Source: CAXMNX01 sp964194845
Lineage (GTDB): Bacteria; Pseudomonadota; Alphaproteobacteria; Rhodobacterales; Rhodobacteraceae
NCBI GenBank assembly: GCA_964194845.1
Contig: CAXMNX010000110.1
Location: forward strand, 1 to 64,000
Length of the DNA: 64,000 nt
Direction of reading: 5' to 3'
Under the pieces are notes generated by a model, which saw only the letters and a list, made by a program, of their open reading frames with translations, made no database searches and had not been told where the DNA came from. The position numbers were made by a program, and so were the translations under genes. This document shows, piece after piece, positions 52,062-60,111 of this stretch (the stretch's first letter is position 1; each line of letters starts with the position of its first letter).

Positions 52062-53399
52062 TCACCCGGCCAGCCGTTCAACCGCGCGGCGACCAGCGCA
52101 CAATTCGGCGTCAAGATCAATGGTTGTGATCTGGCCTTCGGCGACCACGCGGCGGCCTTCCACGAAAAGATCGCGCACGCGCTTTGGCCCGGCGAGCAGC
52201 AATGCTGCCGGATCCCAGCTTCCCGCACTGTCGATGCCTGATGCGTCCCAGATGGCGATATCGGCGCGATATCCCGGCGCGATCTGGCCGATGTCGTCGC
52301 GGCCCAGAACCGCTGCCCCGCCGCGCGTCGCAATCTCGAGCGCTTCGCGCGCCAACATGGCGTCGGCGCCGTTGGCGACGCGCTGCAAAAGCATCGCCTG
52401 GCGCGCTTCGCCGATCAGGTCGCCCATGTCGTTTGACGCCGATCCATCGACGCCAAGCCCGACGCGGACACCGGCGTCCCGCATCGCGCGCACCGGTGCG
52501 ATGCCCGACCCAAGGCGGCAGTTCGAGCACGGGCAATGCGCGACGCCGGTGCCTGTTCGTGCAAAAAGATCAATCTCTTGCGCGTCCAACTTCACGCAAT
52601 GCGCGTGCCAGACATCGTCGCCGGTCCAGCCGAGATCTTGCGCGTATTGACCGGGGCGGCAGCCGAATTTCTCGAGCGAATAGGCGATGTCCTCGTCGTT
52701 CTCGGCAAGATGCGTATGAAGCCGCACGCCGGTTTCGCGCGCGAGGATCGCGGCGTCGCGCATCAGCTCGCGGCTGACCGAAAATGGCGAGCATGGTGCA
52801 ATGCCGACGCGGACCATCGCGCCGGGTGCCGGGTCGTGAAAAGCGTCGATCACGCGCTGGCAATCGGCGAGGATCGCGGCTTCGTCTTCGACCAGCGCAT
52901 CGGGCGGCAGACCGCCCGCACTTTCGCCGATCGACATTGAACCGCGTGTTGGGTGAAACCGCAGACCCACTGCGGCGGCGGCCTCGATCGTGTCGTCGAG
53001 CCGCGCGCCATTGGGAAAGAGGTAAAGGTGATCGGAACTGGTCGTGCAGCCCGAAAGCGCCAATTCGGCCAGCCCCAGTGCCGTCGAACACCGCATATCT
53101 TCGGGCCCCATCCGGGACCAGATTGGATAGAGCGTTTTGAGCCAGCCGAAAAGCAACGCGTCCTGCCCATCGGGCACCGCGCGCGTCAGGGTCTGAAAAA
53201 GGTGATGGTGGGTGTTCACCAAACCGGGCGTCACGACGCAGCCTGAAACGTCCAGCGTGTCAGCGCCGTCGATTTCCAGCCCGCGCCCGACTTCCGAGAT
53301 GATGCCGCCTTTGATCCGAATGTCAGCATCCCGAAGTTCGGATCCGTCCATTGTCAGGATGACATCGGCGTGTCTGAGAAGTCTTGTCTTTGCAGTCAT
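52062..53399 (-). CDS. 8-oxoguanine deaminase
   Basis: An amidohydrolase of 445 residues converting 8-oxoguanine (or isoguanine-like purines) into the corresponding uric-acid-level product. Zinc motif LVNTHHHLFQTLTRA (HxH), the THLAEND His-Glu, HAHCVKLD His and GVDGSASND Asp are those of the 8-oxoguanine / AtzB-like subgroup rather than of cytosine deaminase. Its start overlaps the hisN stop by one base (TGATG), so the two are co-translated. Activity on triazines is an alternative, as the subgroup is broad. Confidence 0.86.
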   Translation of the reverse strand: MTAKTRLLRHADVILTMDGSELRDADIRIKGGIISEVGRGLEIDGADTLDVSGCVVTPGLVNTHHHLFQTLTRAVPDGQDALLFGWLKTLYPIWSRMGPEDMRCSTALGLAELALSGCTTSSDHLYLFPNGARLDDTIEAAAAVGLRFHPTRGSMSIGESAGGLPPDALVEDEAAILADCQRVIDAFHDPAPGAMVRVGIAPCSPFSVSRELMRDAAILARETGVRLHTHLAENDEDIAYSLEKFGCRPGQYAQDLGWTGDDVWHAHCVKLDAQEIDLFARTGTGVAHCPCSNCRLGSGIAPVRAMRDAGVRVGLGVDGSASNDMGDLIGEARQAMLLQRVANGADAMLAREALEIATRGGAAVLGRDDIGQIAPGYRADIAIWDASGIDSAGSWDPAALLLAGPKRVRDLFVEGRRVVAEGQITTIDLDAELCAGRRAVERLAG

Positions 53400-54193
53400 C
53401 AGGCCAACAAGGCCAGCGCAGCGGTGTGCAGCTCGGGCGTTGCAGCGGCCAGCGCCCGCCCACCGTTGTGCGCCGGGCCGCCTTCCCAGTCAGTGACGAC
53501 ACCGCCCGCGGCTTCGATCACCGCAATCGGTGCCTGAATGTCGTAAGGGTTCAGCCCGGCTTCGATCACCAGATCAATCTGACCTGCCGCAAGAAGCGCA
53601 TAAGCATAACAATCGCAGCCATAGCGGGTCAGCCGGACCTTGTCGGCAACGCGCCGGAACGCGACACCTTCGGCTGCGGTTCCGACCTCGGGGAAGGTGG
53701 TGAAAAGCGTCGCATCGGCAAATGCGGTGGTTTGACGGACGGCGAGTTTGCGGGTGCCCAGCGGCCCGGTCACCTTGGCCCGGCCTGGCCCGCCGTAAAA
53801 ACGTTCGCCGATATAGGGCTGGTCTATGACGCCCAGAAATGGACCTTTCGCGTCCGAAAGCGCGATCAGGACGCCCCACGTCGGCGTGCCGGAGATATAG
53901 CCGCGCGTGCCGTCGATGGGATCAAGGACCCAGGTGAGGCCGGATGTCCCGATGGTTGGTGCCTGTTCTTCGCCGAGAATGCCATCGTCGGGGCGGCGGT
54001 CGGCCAGAATGCGGCGCATGGCAGCTTCGCAGGCGCGGTCGGCGATTGTTACAGGGTCAAAATCCGCGCCCTTGCTTTCGGCGGTCAGATCAGTAGTGCG
54101 AAAATGCGCCAGCGTTTCGACCCGCGCAGCATCGGCGAGTGCATCGGCAACCGACCAGAGCTCCGAGACATCGTCTAAGGCGCGATTGTGCAA
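53399..54193 (-). CDS. hisN: Histidinol-phosphatase, inositol-monophosphatase family
   Basis: Mg-dependent phosphatase of 264 residues. GEEQAPTIG gives the metal Glu pair, WVLDPIDGTRGYISG (about 88-102) is the DPIDGT motif, and AYALLAAGQIDLVIEAGLNPYDIQAPI carries the third ligand. This sequence pattern is that of HisN, the histidinol-phosphatase of actinobacteria and alphaproteobacteria. The start is an unusual TTG at 54193 directly after a hairpin, the only candidate that keeps the N-terminal helix. The adjacent purine deaminase gives no hint of a joint role. Confidence 0.85.
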   Translation of the reverse strand: MHNRALDDVSELWSVADALADAARVETLAHFRTTDLTAESKGADFDPVTIADRACEAAMRRILADRRPDDGILGEEQAPTIGTSGLTWVLDPIDGTRGYISGTPTWGVLIALSDAKGPFLGVIDQPYIGERFYGGPGRAKVTGPLGTRKLAVRQTTAFADATLFTTFPEVGTAAEGVAFRRVADKVRLTRYGCDCYAYALLAAGQIDLVIEAGLNPYDIQAPIAVIEAAGGVVTDWEGGPAHNGGRALAAATPELHTAALALLA

Positions 54194-54198
54194 GAAAA

Positions 54199-54226
54199 GA
54201 CCCCCATGCCGTGCAACATGGAGGTC
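54199..54226 (-). terminator. Hairpin with T-run between XRE gene and hisN
   Basis: Read on the minus strand, GACCTCCATG (from 54226) pairs with CATGGGGGTC (to 54199) and is followed by TTTTC. It probably ends the XRE transcript. It lies only about 5 bp before the hisN TTG start. A second hairpin (GACCCG / CGGGTC, 54237-54253) overlaps the XRE stop. Confidence 0.6.
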
Positions 54227-54251
54227 GGGTTAGAGAGACCCGCGCTTCGGG

Positions 54252-54623
54252 TCAAGCAACGTCGCTTAGAACTCTCGCAAGTTCAAAAAGACGGCGCCTT
54301 TGTGTTTCGGGAATTGCGTAATACGAGCGCACAAGCTCGAGAGCTTCTTTGTCGGCGAGAATGTCGTTTGGCATTTGCCGGTCGACGGTTGCGCCGGATG
54401 TTTCTGTTTCGATACCTTCGAAGAAAAAACTGACCGGCACACTCAAAGTCCCGGCGATGTCCCAAAGACGCGATGCCGAAACGCGGTTCATACCGGTTTC
54501 ATATTTTTGAATTTGCTGGAATTTAATACCAACATTCTCTGCAAGCTGTTGTTGCGTCATTCCAACCATCCAACGACGATGGCGGATACGCTTTCCAACG
54601 TGAATATCGACTGGGTGCTTCAT
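54252..54623 (-). CDS. XRE-type helix-turn-helix regulator
   Basis: A 123-residue DNA-binding protein. The HTH domain spans about 8-65 (VGKRIRHRRWMVGMTQQQLAENVGIKFQQIQKYETG), and a C-terminal region (about 75-123) includes ALELVRSYYAIPETQRRRLFELAR. This layout is common in Rhodobacterales regulators of unknown target. The AT-rich upstream region carries two CTATACA copies 17 bp apart (54655-54661, 54672-54678), a possible self-operator or promoter. Followed by a terminator hairpin, so monocistronic. Confidence 0.85.
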   Translation of the reverse strand: MKHPVDIHVGKRIRHRRWMVGMTQQQLAENVGIKFQQIQKYETGMNRVSASRLWDIAGTLSVPVSFFFEGIETETSGATVDRQMPNDILADKEALELVRSYYAIPETQRRRLFELARVLSDVA

Positions 54624-54910
54624 TGGCTAGCTCCCCTTTATTTTGCAACCACAACTATACATGCGGTAATTCTATACAACTAGGATAGGTGTCTTTTTAG
54701 GTAGGTCGCGGAAATTGCTTAATTCTTTCGAAACGCTCAATGACGTGAGTGGCATCTCTGAGGGCAATCTGGTTCCATTTCAATTGTTTGGTTGACAAGA
54801 TTAAGCCGATTTCCACCTTAACTTGTCGTGGCTGAGCATAGGCCAGAAGTGGCTCATAGATTTCAGTGGTTTAGACTTGGTATAACTCTCGGTTTATTTT
54901 TGGTATAGAA
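54624..54910. promoter_or_regulatory. AT-rich divergent promoter region of XRE and oxidoreductase genes
   Basis: A 287-bp gap, AT-rich for this genome. On the XRE side CTATACA repeats at 54655 and 54672; on the oxidoreductase side TTGGTATA appears twice (about 54877 and 54899), a possible regulator site or promoter just before the start codon. No frame is supported. Confidence 0.45.
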
Positions 54911-55882
54911 ATGGTTCATATGCGCGTCGTTGAAATCGGGAAATCTGGTGGATCCCCGGCCATTGTAGAGCGTCCGATTCCCGCGCCTTTGCCTGGTCAG
55001 GTCAGAATTCGCGTTGCCGCGACGGGCCTGAACTTTGCCGATCTTCTGATGATCGATGGCCGATATCAGGCGATGCCGCCGTTTCCGTTGGTACCTGGGC
55101 TTGAAGTCGCCGGAATAGTCGATGAGGTCGGCAAGGATGTCACGGGCATCGAGCCTGGCACCCGCGTAGCTGCCCGGTGCGGCAACGGCGGACTTGCCGA
55201 ATACGTTGTGGTGGAAGCGGTGCGGATAATGCCGCTGCCCGACGCGATGGATGACGCCGTCGGTGCGGCGTTTCAGATTGCCTATGGCACATCGCATCTG
55301 GCGCTGGCGCGGCGCGGTCGGCTTTTAAGGGGTGAAACGCTTGTGGTTCTGGGTGCCGCAGGCGGGGTCGGGCTGGCCGCGGTCGAAATCGGCAAGGCGC
55401 TGGGCGCGCGCGTAATTGCCGTTGCCAGCGGCGAGGCCCGGCTGGCCGCGGCAAGGACTGCGGGTGCCGATGAACTGATCGATAGTATCGCAACGGAGAA
55501 ATTGCGGGAAACGCTCAAAACCGAAGGCCCGCCAGATGTGGTTTTTGATACCGTGGGTGGACATCAGGGCGAGGCCGCCTTCAGATCGCTGCGACCCGAG
55601 GGGCGGCATCTGCTGATCGGTTTTGCCAGTGGCGACGCTCCTACTTTGCGACCAAACCACATGCTGGTCAAAAATATCGACGTGATCGGCGTGAACTGGG
55701 GCGGTTATCCATCATTTGCGCCTGAAGCCGTGTCCGAAAGCCTGAACACATTGATCGGGTGGTATTGTGAGGGCCGCATAAAGCCTCACATTGGCAAAGT
55801 GCTGGCGCTGGAGCGGGCGGCGGAGGCGCTTGATATTCTTCGCAAACGTCAGGTGACCGGAAAGATTGTCATTACGCCGTAA
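54911..55882 (+). CDS. NADPH:quinone oxidoreductase family protein
   Basis: Zinc-independent medium-chain dehydrogenase of 323 residues (or 320 from the ATG at 54920). N-terminal catalytic domain (GLNFADLLMIDGRYQAMPPFP, about 36-60) and Rossmann domain with VLGAAGGVGLAAVEIGKALGA (about 145-165) are those of Qor/CurA-like enzymes. It probably reduces quinones or enones with NADPH. The gene overlaps the end of the convergent LysR gene by 11 bp. Confidence 0.88.
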   Translation: MVHMRVVEIGKSGGSPAIVERPIPAPLPGQVRIRVAATGLNFADLLMIDGRYQAMPPFPLVPGLEVAGIVDEVGKDVTGIEPGTRVAARCGNGGLAEYVVVEAVRIMPLPDAMDDAVGAAFQIAYGTSHLALARRGRLLRGETLVVLGAAGGVGLAAVEIGKALGARVIAVASGEARLAAARTAGADELIDSIATEKLRETLKTEGPPDVVFDTVGGHQGEAAFRSLRPEGRHLLIGFASGDAPTLRPNHMLVKNIDVIGVNWGGYPSFAPEAVSESLNTLIGWYCEGRIKPHIGKVLALERAAEALDILRKRQVTGKIVITP

Positions 55883-56744
55883 GCGCCAGATGCGGCGCGC
55901 GATAGTTTCGGCGCACGAGGTCAACCAGATGATCCTTTGCCGGACCCTTGGACATATCAGACACATAAAGATTGATCAGCTTGAACCCCAATTCCGGTAG
56001 CGCGCCGCTGTGGGGCACAAGTTCCATAACCGGACTTACTGCACCTTCCAGTTGGAACATAATTGCCAGGTCGGCGGATACGGTCGCTTCGATCGTGCGG
56101 GAAGATTCGGAATCGACGGCCATTTCCCAAGGCACGCCAGCTTGATCCAGCGCTGCCTGTGTTGATTTGCGAAACTGGCAAGCCGGTTCCGAGGCAATCG
56201 GGACCGGCCGGCGCTGCCAGGCATTTCCGCCCGGTGCGCCATACCAAAGCAGCGGCTTTTTCATCAGTGTTTCGCCACCGGCATCGCAGTGATCCTCGGT
56301 CGTCAGGATCAGGTCGCATTTGCCTTCGGTAATAAGCTCGCGCAGCCGCACCGTATTGGATGACAAAAGCTGAATGCGCATTCGGGGATAGTCGGCGTTG
56401 AACAATTGCAGAACTCTGGGGATGGACGGGTAAATAATATCGTGCGGCACGCCCAGAACAAGAACGCCTTCGAATGCGTCATCGGTCATCTGGTTGTAAA
56501 TCTGATCGTTGATCGCGATCATTTTGCGCGCGCTGCTGAGGAGCTGTTCGCCCGCCGAGGTCAGCCCGATGGTGCGCGAGGACCGGTCGAGAAGGGAAAC
56601 GTTGAGCGCAACCTCCAGCCGTTTCAGCTGCATTGAGACCGCCGACTGCGTCAGGTTCAGCATGCTGGCGGCGCGGGTTACGCCGCCCATGTCGGCGACC
56701 GCGACAAATGAGCGGAGCGCTGTCAGGTCAAGATTTCTCGGCAT
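55872..56744 (-). CDS. LysR family transcriptional regulator
   Basis: A 290-residue LTTR. The N-terminal winged helix (about 5-63, LRSFVAVADMGGVTRAASMLNLTQSAVSMQLKRLE) is followed by a substrate-binding domain. It is divergent from the DUF1127 gene (about 120 bp between starts) and convergent with the quinone oxidoreductase gene. By the usual LysR logic the divergent DUF1127 gene is a candidate target, but LTTRs upstream of such a gene may also act elsewhere. Effector unknown. Confidence 0.9.
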   Translation of the reverse strand: MPRNLDLTALRSFVAVADMGGVTRAASMLNLTQSAVSMQLKRLEVALNVSLLDRSSRTIGLTSAGEQLLSSARKMIAINDQIYNQMTDDAFEGVLVLGVPHDIIYPSIPRVLQLFNADYPRMRIQLLSSNTVRLRELITEGKCDLILTTEDHCDAGGETLMKKPLLWYGAPGGNAWQRRPVPIASEPACQFRKSTQAALDQAGVPWEMAVDSESSRTIEATVSADLAIMFQLEGAVSPVMELVPHSGALPELGFKLINLYVSDMSKGPAKDHLVDLVRRNYRAPHLALTA

Positions 56745-56867
56745 ATCAATTTCCGTGATGTGTCAGTTCATAAACATTCGTTTTTATAATCTATCCGACT
56801 CGCCCATATAGATCAAGTAAATTGATGAGACGACATCGACACATAAGAGAATCGAAAGGAACAACCC

Positions 56868-57086
56868 ATGTCAACGCAAGTCAAAACCACCTCGCTATAC
56901 GCACTGCGGCCACGCCGGACGGGTGCCTGGACCTGGCTGAGTGCTGCATTGGCGAACCGCCGCAGCCGTAACGATCTCAGGTCGCTGGACGCACATTTGC
57001 TGAGCGATATCGGCCTGACCGAGCTGGAAGCGCAAAAAGAGGCTGATCGCCCGGCCTGGGACGTTCCCGGCCATTGGATGAAGTGA
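56868..57086 (+). CDS. DUF1127 family small protein
   Basis: A 72-residue protein, second of two DUF1127 genes in this window. The motif is LRSLDAHLLSDIGLTELEAQKEADRPAWD (described by parts; residues about 41-64), preceded by a basic stretch. AAAGGAAC lies 7 bases upstream of the ATG. It carries a longer C-terminal tail than the one at 1854. Function unknown. The gene ends before a hairpin at about 57170-57189. Confidence 0.82.
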   Translation: MSTQVKTTSLYALRPRRTGAWTWLSAALANRRSRNDLRSLDAHLLSDIGLTELEAQKEADRPAWDVPGHWMK

Positions 57087-57169
57087 TCCGGGCACAGTGC
57101 AATATTTCGTGCGCAAATTGCGTTCATAACTTGAAAATCCGGCCATTCCTGCCAATATCTTGCGGTGAG

Positions 57170-57189
57170 TGGCCGGTTCAGACCGGCCA
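57170..57189 (+). terminator. Hairpin between DUF1127 and BI-1 genes
   Basis: TGGCCGGT and ACCGGCCA around TCAG form an 8-bp stem. No T-run follows, so it is a weak terminator or an mRNA-processing hairpin; it lies 30 bp before the BI-1 start codon. Confidence 0.45.
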
Positions 57190-57219
57190 TATGGAATTAA
57201 CCTGAGGAGAACACCTCTT

Positions 57220-57999
57220 ATGGCTGAATATGAGACCGTCCGCACCGCCACCGGTGTCCGCACGGCCGAGATAGATGCGGGCCTGCGCGCCCATATGAAC
57301 AAAGTCTACGGCAGCATGTCGATTGGCATGGCCATCACCGCGTTGGCTGCCTGGGCCATTGCCGGCCTTGCCGTGACGACCGACCCGACGGCTACAGGCA
57401 TCATGATCCGCGAAGGCGAGTTTCTGAGCGGGCTGGGTGCGGCGATTTACACGTCGCCGCTCAAATGGGTGGTGATGTTTGCGCCGCTGGCCTTCATATT
57501 CTTTGGCTTTGGCAGGCTAATGAGCCGTGGCTCGGCTGCTGCGGTTCAACTGGGCTTCTTCGCCTTCGCCGGGATGATCGGCCTTGCGATCAGCTCGATC
57601 TTTTTGGTCTACACCGACTTTTCAATCGTCAACACATTCCTGGTAACCGCGATCGCCTTCGCTGGTTTGAGCCTTTGGGGCTATACGACCAAGCGCGATA
57701 TTTCCGCCTGGGGCGCGTTCCTGATCATGGGCGTGATTGGCCTGATCGTGGCGATGATCGTGAACATGTTCCTCGCCTCACCGGCGATGGAATTTGCGAT
57801 CTCGGGTATCGGAGTGCTGATCTTTGCCGGGCTGACGGCCTATGACACGCAGAAGATCAAGACCACCTATATCGCACATGCGCACGCGGGTGATCAGGAG
57901 TGGCTGGACAAGTCGGCGTATGCCGGGGCGTTGAACCTGTACCTGGATTTCCTGAACCTGTTTATGTTCCTGCTGCATTTCATGGGCGGGCGGGAATAA
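57220..57999 (+). CDS. Bax inhibitor-1/YccA family membrane protein
   Basis: A 259-residue membrane protein with seven hydrophobic segments. The family motifs are GLSLWGYTTKRD (about 152-163) and LTAYDTQKIKTTY (about 203-215), with the conserved Asp that senses pH and gates Ca2+ leak in BsYetJ. Acidic N-terminus on the cytoplasmic side. The ATG at 57220 follows TGAGGAGA, a strong site. Followed by a terminator. Confidence 0.92.
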   Translation: MAEYETVRTATGVRTAEIDAGLRAHMNKVYGSMSIGMAITALAAWAIAGLAVTTDPTATGIMIREGEFLSGLGAAIYTSPLKWVVMFAPLAFIFFGFGRLMSRGSAAAVQLGFFAFAGMIGLAISSIFLVYTDFSIVNTFLVTAIAFAGLSLWGYTTKRDISAWGAFLIMGVIGLIVAMIVNMFLASPAMEFAISGIGVLIFAGLTAYDTQKIKTTYIAHAHAGDQEWLDKSAYAGALNLYLDFLNLFMFLLHFMGGRE

Positions 58000-58018
58000 G
58001 CGCTCGGGCATTAACAAC

Positions 58019-58050
58019 AAAGGGCCGGTCTGATCGACCGGCCCTTTTTG
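58019..58050 (+). terminator. Rho-independent terminator after BI-1 gene
   Basis: GGGCCGGTC and GACCGGCCC around TGATC form a perfect 9-bp stem with A-run before and TTTTT after. Confidence 0.9.
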
Positions 58051-58093
58051 TTTGGAAGACTAGAATTAGCTTAAACCCAAATTAAGAATTGCA

Positions 58094-58447
58094 TCACAAG
58101 TGCGTGGCAACCGGGAATCTCTTCTGGGGTGTTGCGACGTTTAGCCGACCGGTTGTTGAGGCAGACTTTCGTTTCTTGATAACGATGTCTACGTCGCGTC
58201 CAAGTTTCAAAAGCAACCGCAGGAGCCGATCCGCTGAGAAGCTATCAAGCTTTCCGTTGAGAATTCTGGAAACATGAGGTTGGGGGATGCCAAGAATTTC
58301 ACCAGCATCTTTTTGCGTCAGGTGCCGGTGCTTGATGATCGAAGAAACCTGAACCGCAAGCGTCGCTTTAAGGCTCAATTCCTCTGCATCGTCCAAGCCA
58401 AGGTCGGTAAAGACGTTGCCGGAGCTTTCGATAATTTGTTCAGTCAT
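58094..58447 (-). CDS. XRE-type antitoxin (HigA-like)
   Basis: A 117-residue antitoxin. An HTH (about 38-90: HLTQKDAGEILGIPQPHVSRILNGKLDSF) follows an N-terminal LGLDDAEELSLKATL segment typical of HigA2/MqsA-like proteins encoded downstream of a Gp49-type toxin. It overlaps the toxin gene by 4 bp (ATGA), so translation is coupled. More AT-rich than the chromosome around it. The antitoxin probably also represses its own promoter. Confidence 0.82.
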   Translation of the reverse strand: MTEQIIESSGNVFTDLGLDDAEELSLKATLAVQVSSIIKHRHLTQKDAGEILGIPQPHVSRILNGKLDSFSADRLLRLLLKLGRDVDIVIKKRKSASTTGRLNVATPQKRFPVATHL

Positions 58448-58821
58448 GTGCCTGCTGTCCCTTTGTAGTCGTTCTCGGCAAGTTTGATCCTGGATTTGAT
58501 AAGATTGATATCTCTTGGGGGTGTTTTAATACCGGATTTCGATTTCTTCTGAAACGCGTGAAGAACGTAAACGACTCCTTTCAAGCGAAGAAGATACACA
58601 CACCGATATGTGTTACCGTCATGGTCATCTATCACCTCCAAAACCCCTGATCCAATTCCGGCCAAACGCTTGGTATTGTTTGTTTTCCCACCCGCCTGCG
58701 CATACATCAATGCGGTTCCCATGGCCTTCTTAACTTCCGAAGGAAATTTCTTGAGGTCCGATAGGGAACTGCCGACCCATAGGCAGGGCTTCAAGGGGCT
58801 GTTATCGCTTTTTATACTCAT
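58444..58821 (-). CDS. Gp49-like RelE/HigB toxin
   Basis: A 125-residue type II toxin of the phage-derived Gp49-like HigB group: WVGSSLSDLKKFPSEVKKAMG (about 16-36), GSGVLEVIDDHDGNTYRCVYLLRLKGVVYVLHAFQKKSKSGIKTP (parts, about 57-101) has the conserved YRCVY strand, HAFQKKS and the Lys-rich end. RelE/HigB toxins cut mRNA at the ribosome. First gene of the pair (toxin-antitoxin order). Placed between the BI-1 terminator and the 6S RNA end, a position consistent with insertion. Confidence 0.85.
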   Translation of the reverse strand: MSIKSDNSPLKPCLWVGSSLSDLKKFPSEVKKAMGTALMYAQAGGKTNNTKRLAGIGSGVLEVIDDHDGNTYRCVYLLRLKGVVYVLHAFQKKSKSGIKTPPRDINLIKSRIKLAENDYKGTAGT

Positions 58822-58922
58822 TTGGGTATATTATGTCAAGACAAAATTTCTAACAAGCAATTCAAATTAGCCACACATTTCATTTGCAAAGCCACGGACC
58901 AGAAAGTCCCAGACACAAAGTT

Positions 58923-59030
58923 GGGATTCTCGTCACCGCCCGTGCAGGCGCGATCCTTTCCGCACCTTGAGACGCTTCGATCAAACGGAATCGGGTTAAA
59001 ACTCCGGCCTGTGCATGGGTCCCCAGAATA
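58923..59030 (-). ncRNA. ssrS: Probable 6S RNA
   Basis: The minus-strand sequence just after zapA folds by eye into a 6S-like rod. ATTCT (59029-59025) pairs with AGAAT (58930-58926), and CCCATGCACAGGC (59019-59007) pairs with GCCTGCACGGG (58949-58939) with one mismatch and a bulge. The inner stem is TTCCG / CGGAA with GAT / ATC. Between the stems lies an open stretch (GGAGTTTTAACCCGATT) like the central bubble that mimics an open promoter. The right side GCCTGCACGGGCGGTGACGAG resembles the 3' part of 6S RNA from E. coli. Position after zapA is the classical zapA-ssrS order. The true RNA is likely longer (about 150 nt) and its ends may extend a few bases into the zapA stop codon and beyond 58923. 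Confidence 0.7.
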
Positions 59031-59429
59031 TTACCCCGCCGCCGCCTTTTCCTCCGCCGCTTCCGCCAGTGCTTCGGCGCGGGCGGCTAGTTCGGCCAGC
59101 GTTTGCGTTACTTCGTCGGGGATCACCGCCACCTCGACGCGCTGGGGTTCGGGCTGTGGCTTCGCCTGAAGTTCTTCGATCCAGGCCGCCTGCTGGGCCA
59201 CCTTGTCTTCCAGCGACTTCATCTGATCATCGGAACCGGCGGTCTTGTCCGCCAGCATCAGCCCCGCCATCAGAAGCATTCGCGCCTCGGGCAAGCGCCC
59301 GATCTGGTCCATCAGCGTCGCGGCTTCGTTGTCCAGCAGCTTGGCTGCCGATTCCAGAAAATGCTCTTCGCCGTCCTGGCAGGCGACGGCGAACGGGCGA
59401 CCGCCGATCGAGATTTGAATTTCGGGCAT
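59031..59429 (-). CDS. zapA: Cell division protein ZapA
   Basis: Z-ring-associated protein that bundles FtsZ filaments. The 132-residue sequence has the ZapA N-terminal domain (MPEIQISIGGRPFAVACQDG, then AAKLLDNEAATLMDQIGRLPEARMLLMAGLMLAD) and a C-terminal coiled coil (about 68-130) extended by an Ala/Glu-rich tail. It follows the coiled-coil protein gene with a 1-bp gap and is followed by the 6S RNA candidate. Confidence 0.9.
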   Translation of the reverse strand: MPEIQISIGGRPFAVACQDGEEHFLESAAKLLDNEAATLMDQIGRLPEARMLLMAGLMLADKTAGSDDQMKSLEDKVAQQAAWIEELQAKPQPEPQRVEVAVIPDEVTQTLAELAARAEALAEAAEEKAAAG

Positions 59430-59430
59430 C

Positions 59431-59907
59431 TCAGGCCTCCTTCAGAACGGGTTCGAGCGTGGCCAGAATATCGTCCAACTCGGCCCGGTCGGCGGCGCGC
59501 GCAGCACGCAGGCTTTCCAGTTCGCTCATCATCGACTTGTTCACCAGATGTGGATCGGCAAGACCGTTTGCGTTCGCTTCGCGCAGCGCCTGGTTCGACG
59601 ACCTAAGCTCGGCGTTGACGGATTTGATCCGCTGAAGCTCGCCGTCGCGGCTTTCGACCGACGCTTTGAGACGCGCCACTTCGGCCCCTAACCCGGTCAC
59701 ATTGGTTTCCTGTTTTTCCTTGATCGCCCGCACCCGCTCTTCAAGCTGGGCGTTGGCCATGCGTTCGGCCTCAAGCTCGGCGGCCAGGTTTGCGCCGTCG
59801 CTTTCGCTTGGCTCGGACACGCCGGCAGCGGCAAGGCGGTCCATCGCCTGACCGGCGCGATCGAGCGCGGCGGTGATGCGGCGTTCCAATTCGGAAATAT
59901 CGCTCAT
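59431..59907 (-). CDS. Coiled-coil protein co-transcribed with zapA
   Basis: A 158-residue, almost wholly alpha-helical protein: heptad-rich coiled coil from about 5 to 115 (LERRITAALDRAGQAMDRL; LEAERMANAQLEERVRAIKEKQ), ending with SLRAARAADRAELDDILATLEPVL. The position directly upstream of zapA with 1 bp between suggests a cell-division role, possibly like ZapB-type partners, but no homology to ZapB is visible. The start at 59907 (MSDISELE) is a compromise; the frame continues upstream over the divergent tkt promoter. Confidence 0.8.
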   Translation of the reverse strand: MSDISELERRITAALDRAGQAMDRLAAAGVSEPSESDGANLAAELEAERMANAQLEERVRAIKEKQETNVTGLGAEVARLKASVESRDGELQRIKSVNAELRSSNQALREANANGLADPHLVNKSMMSELESLRAARAADRAELDDILATLEPVLKEA

Positions 59908-60111
59908 GTGCTGGTTCGGCTCCCTCGTCGTTTTCTCAGGCGGGCATCTGCGCGAATCGCGCGTCGCAACACCATTGCCTTGTTCATACGAAGGACCGCG
60001 CCGGTTTTCACCCCCCTTTACGCAACAGCGCACACCACGCGCTTGAACTCGCCACCCTGCCTGCTATCAGTCGCGCTACCGGACACACGACCAACGAGGG
60101 GAACAGGCACC

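Noticed and set aside
58094..58821. Remnant of an integrated phage
   Set aside because: The toxin is of a phage-related (Gp49-like) family, but no other phage gene is near; a simple HigBA module is sufficient.
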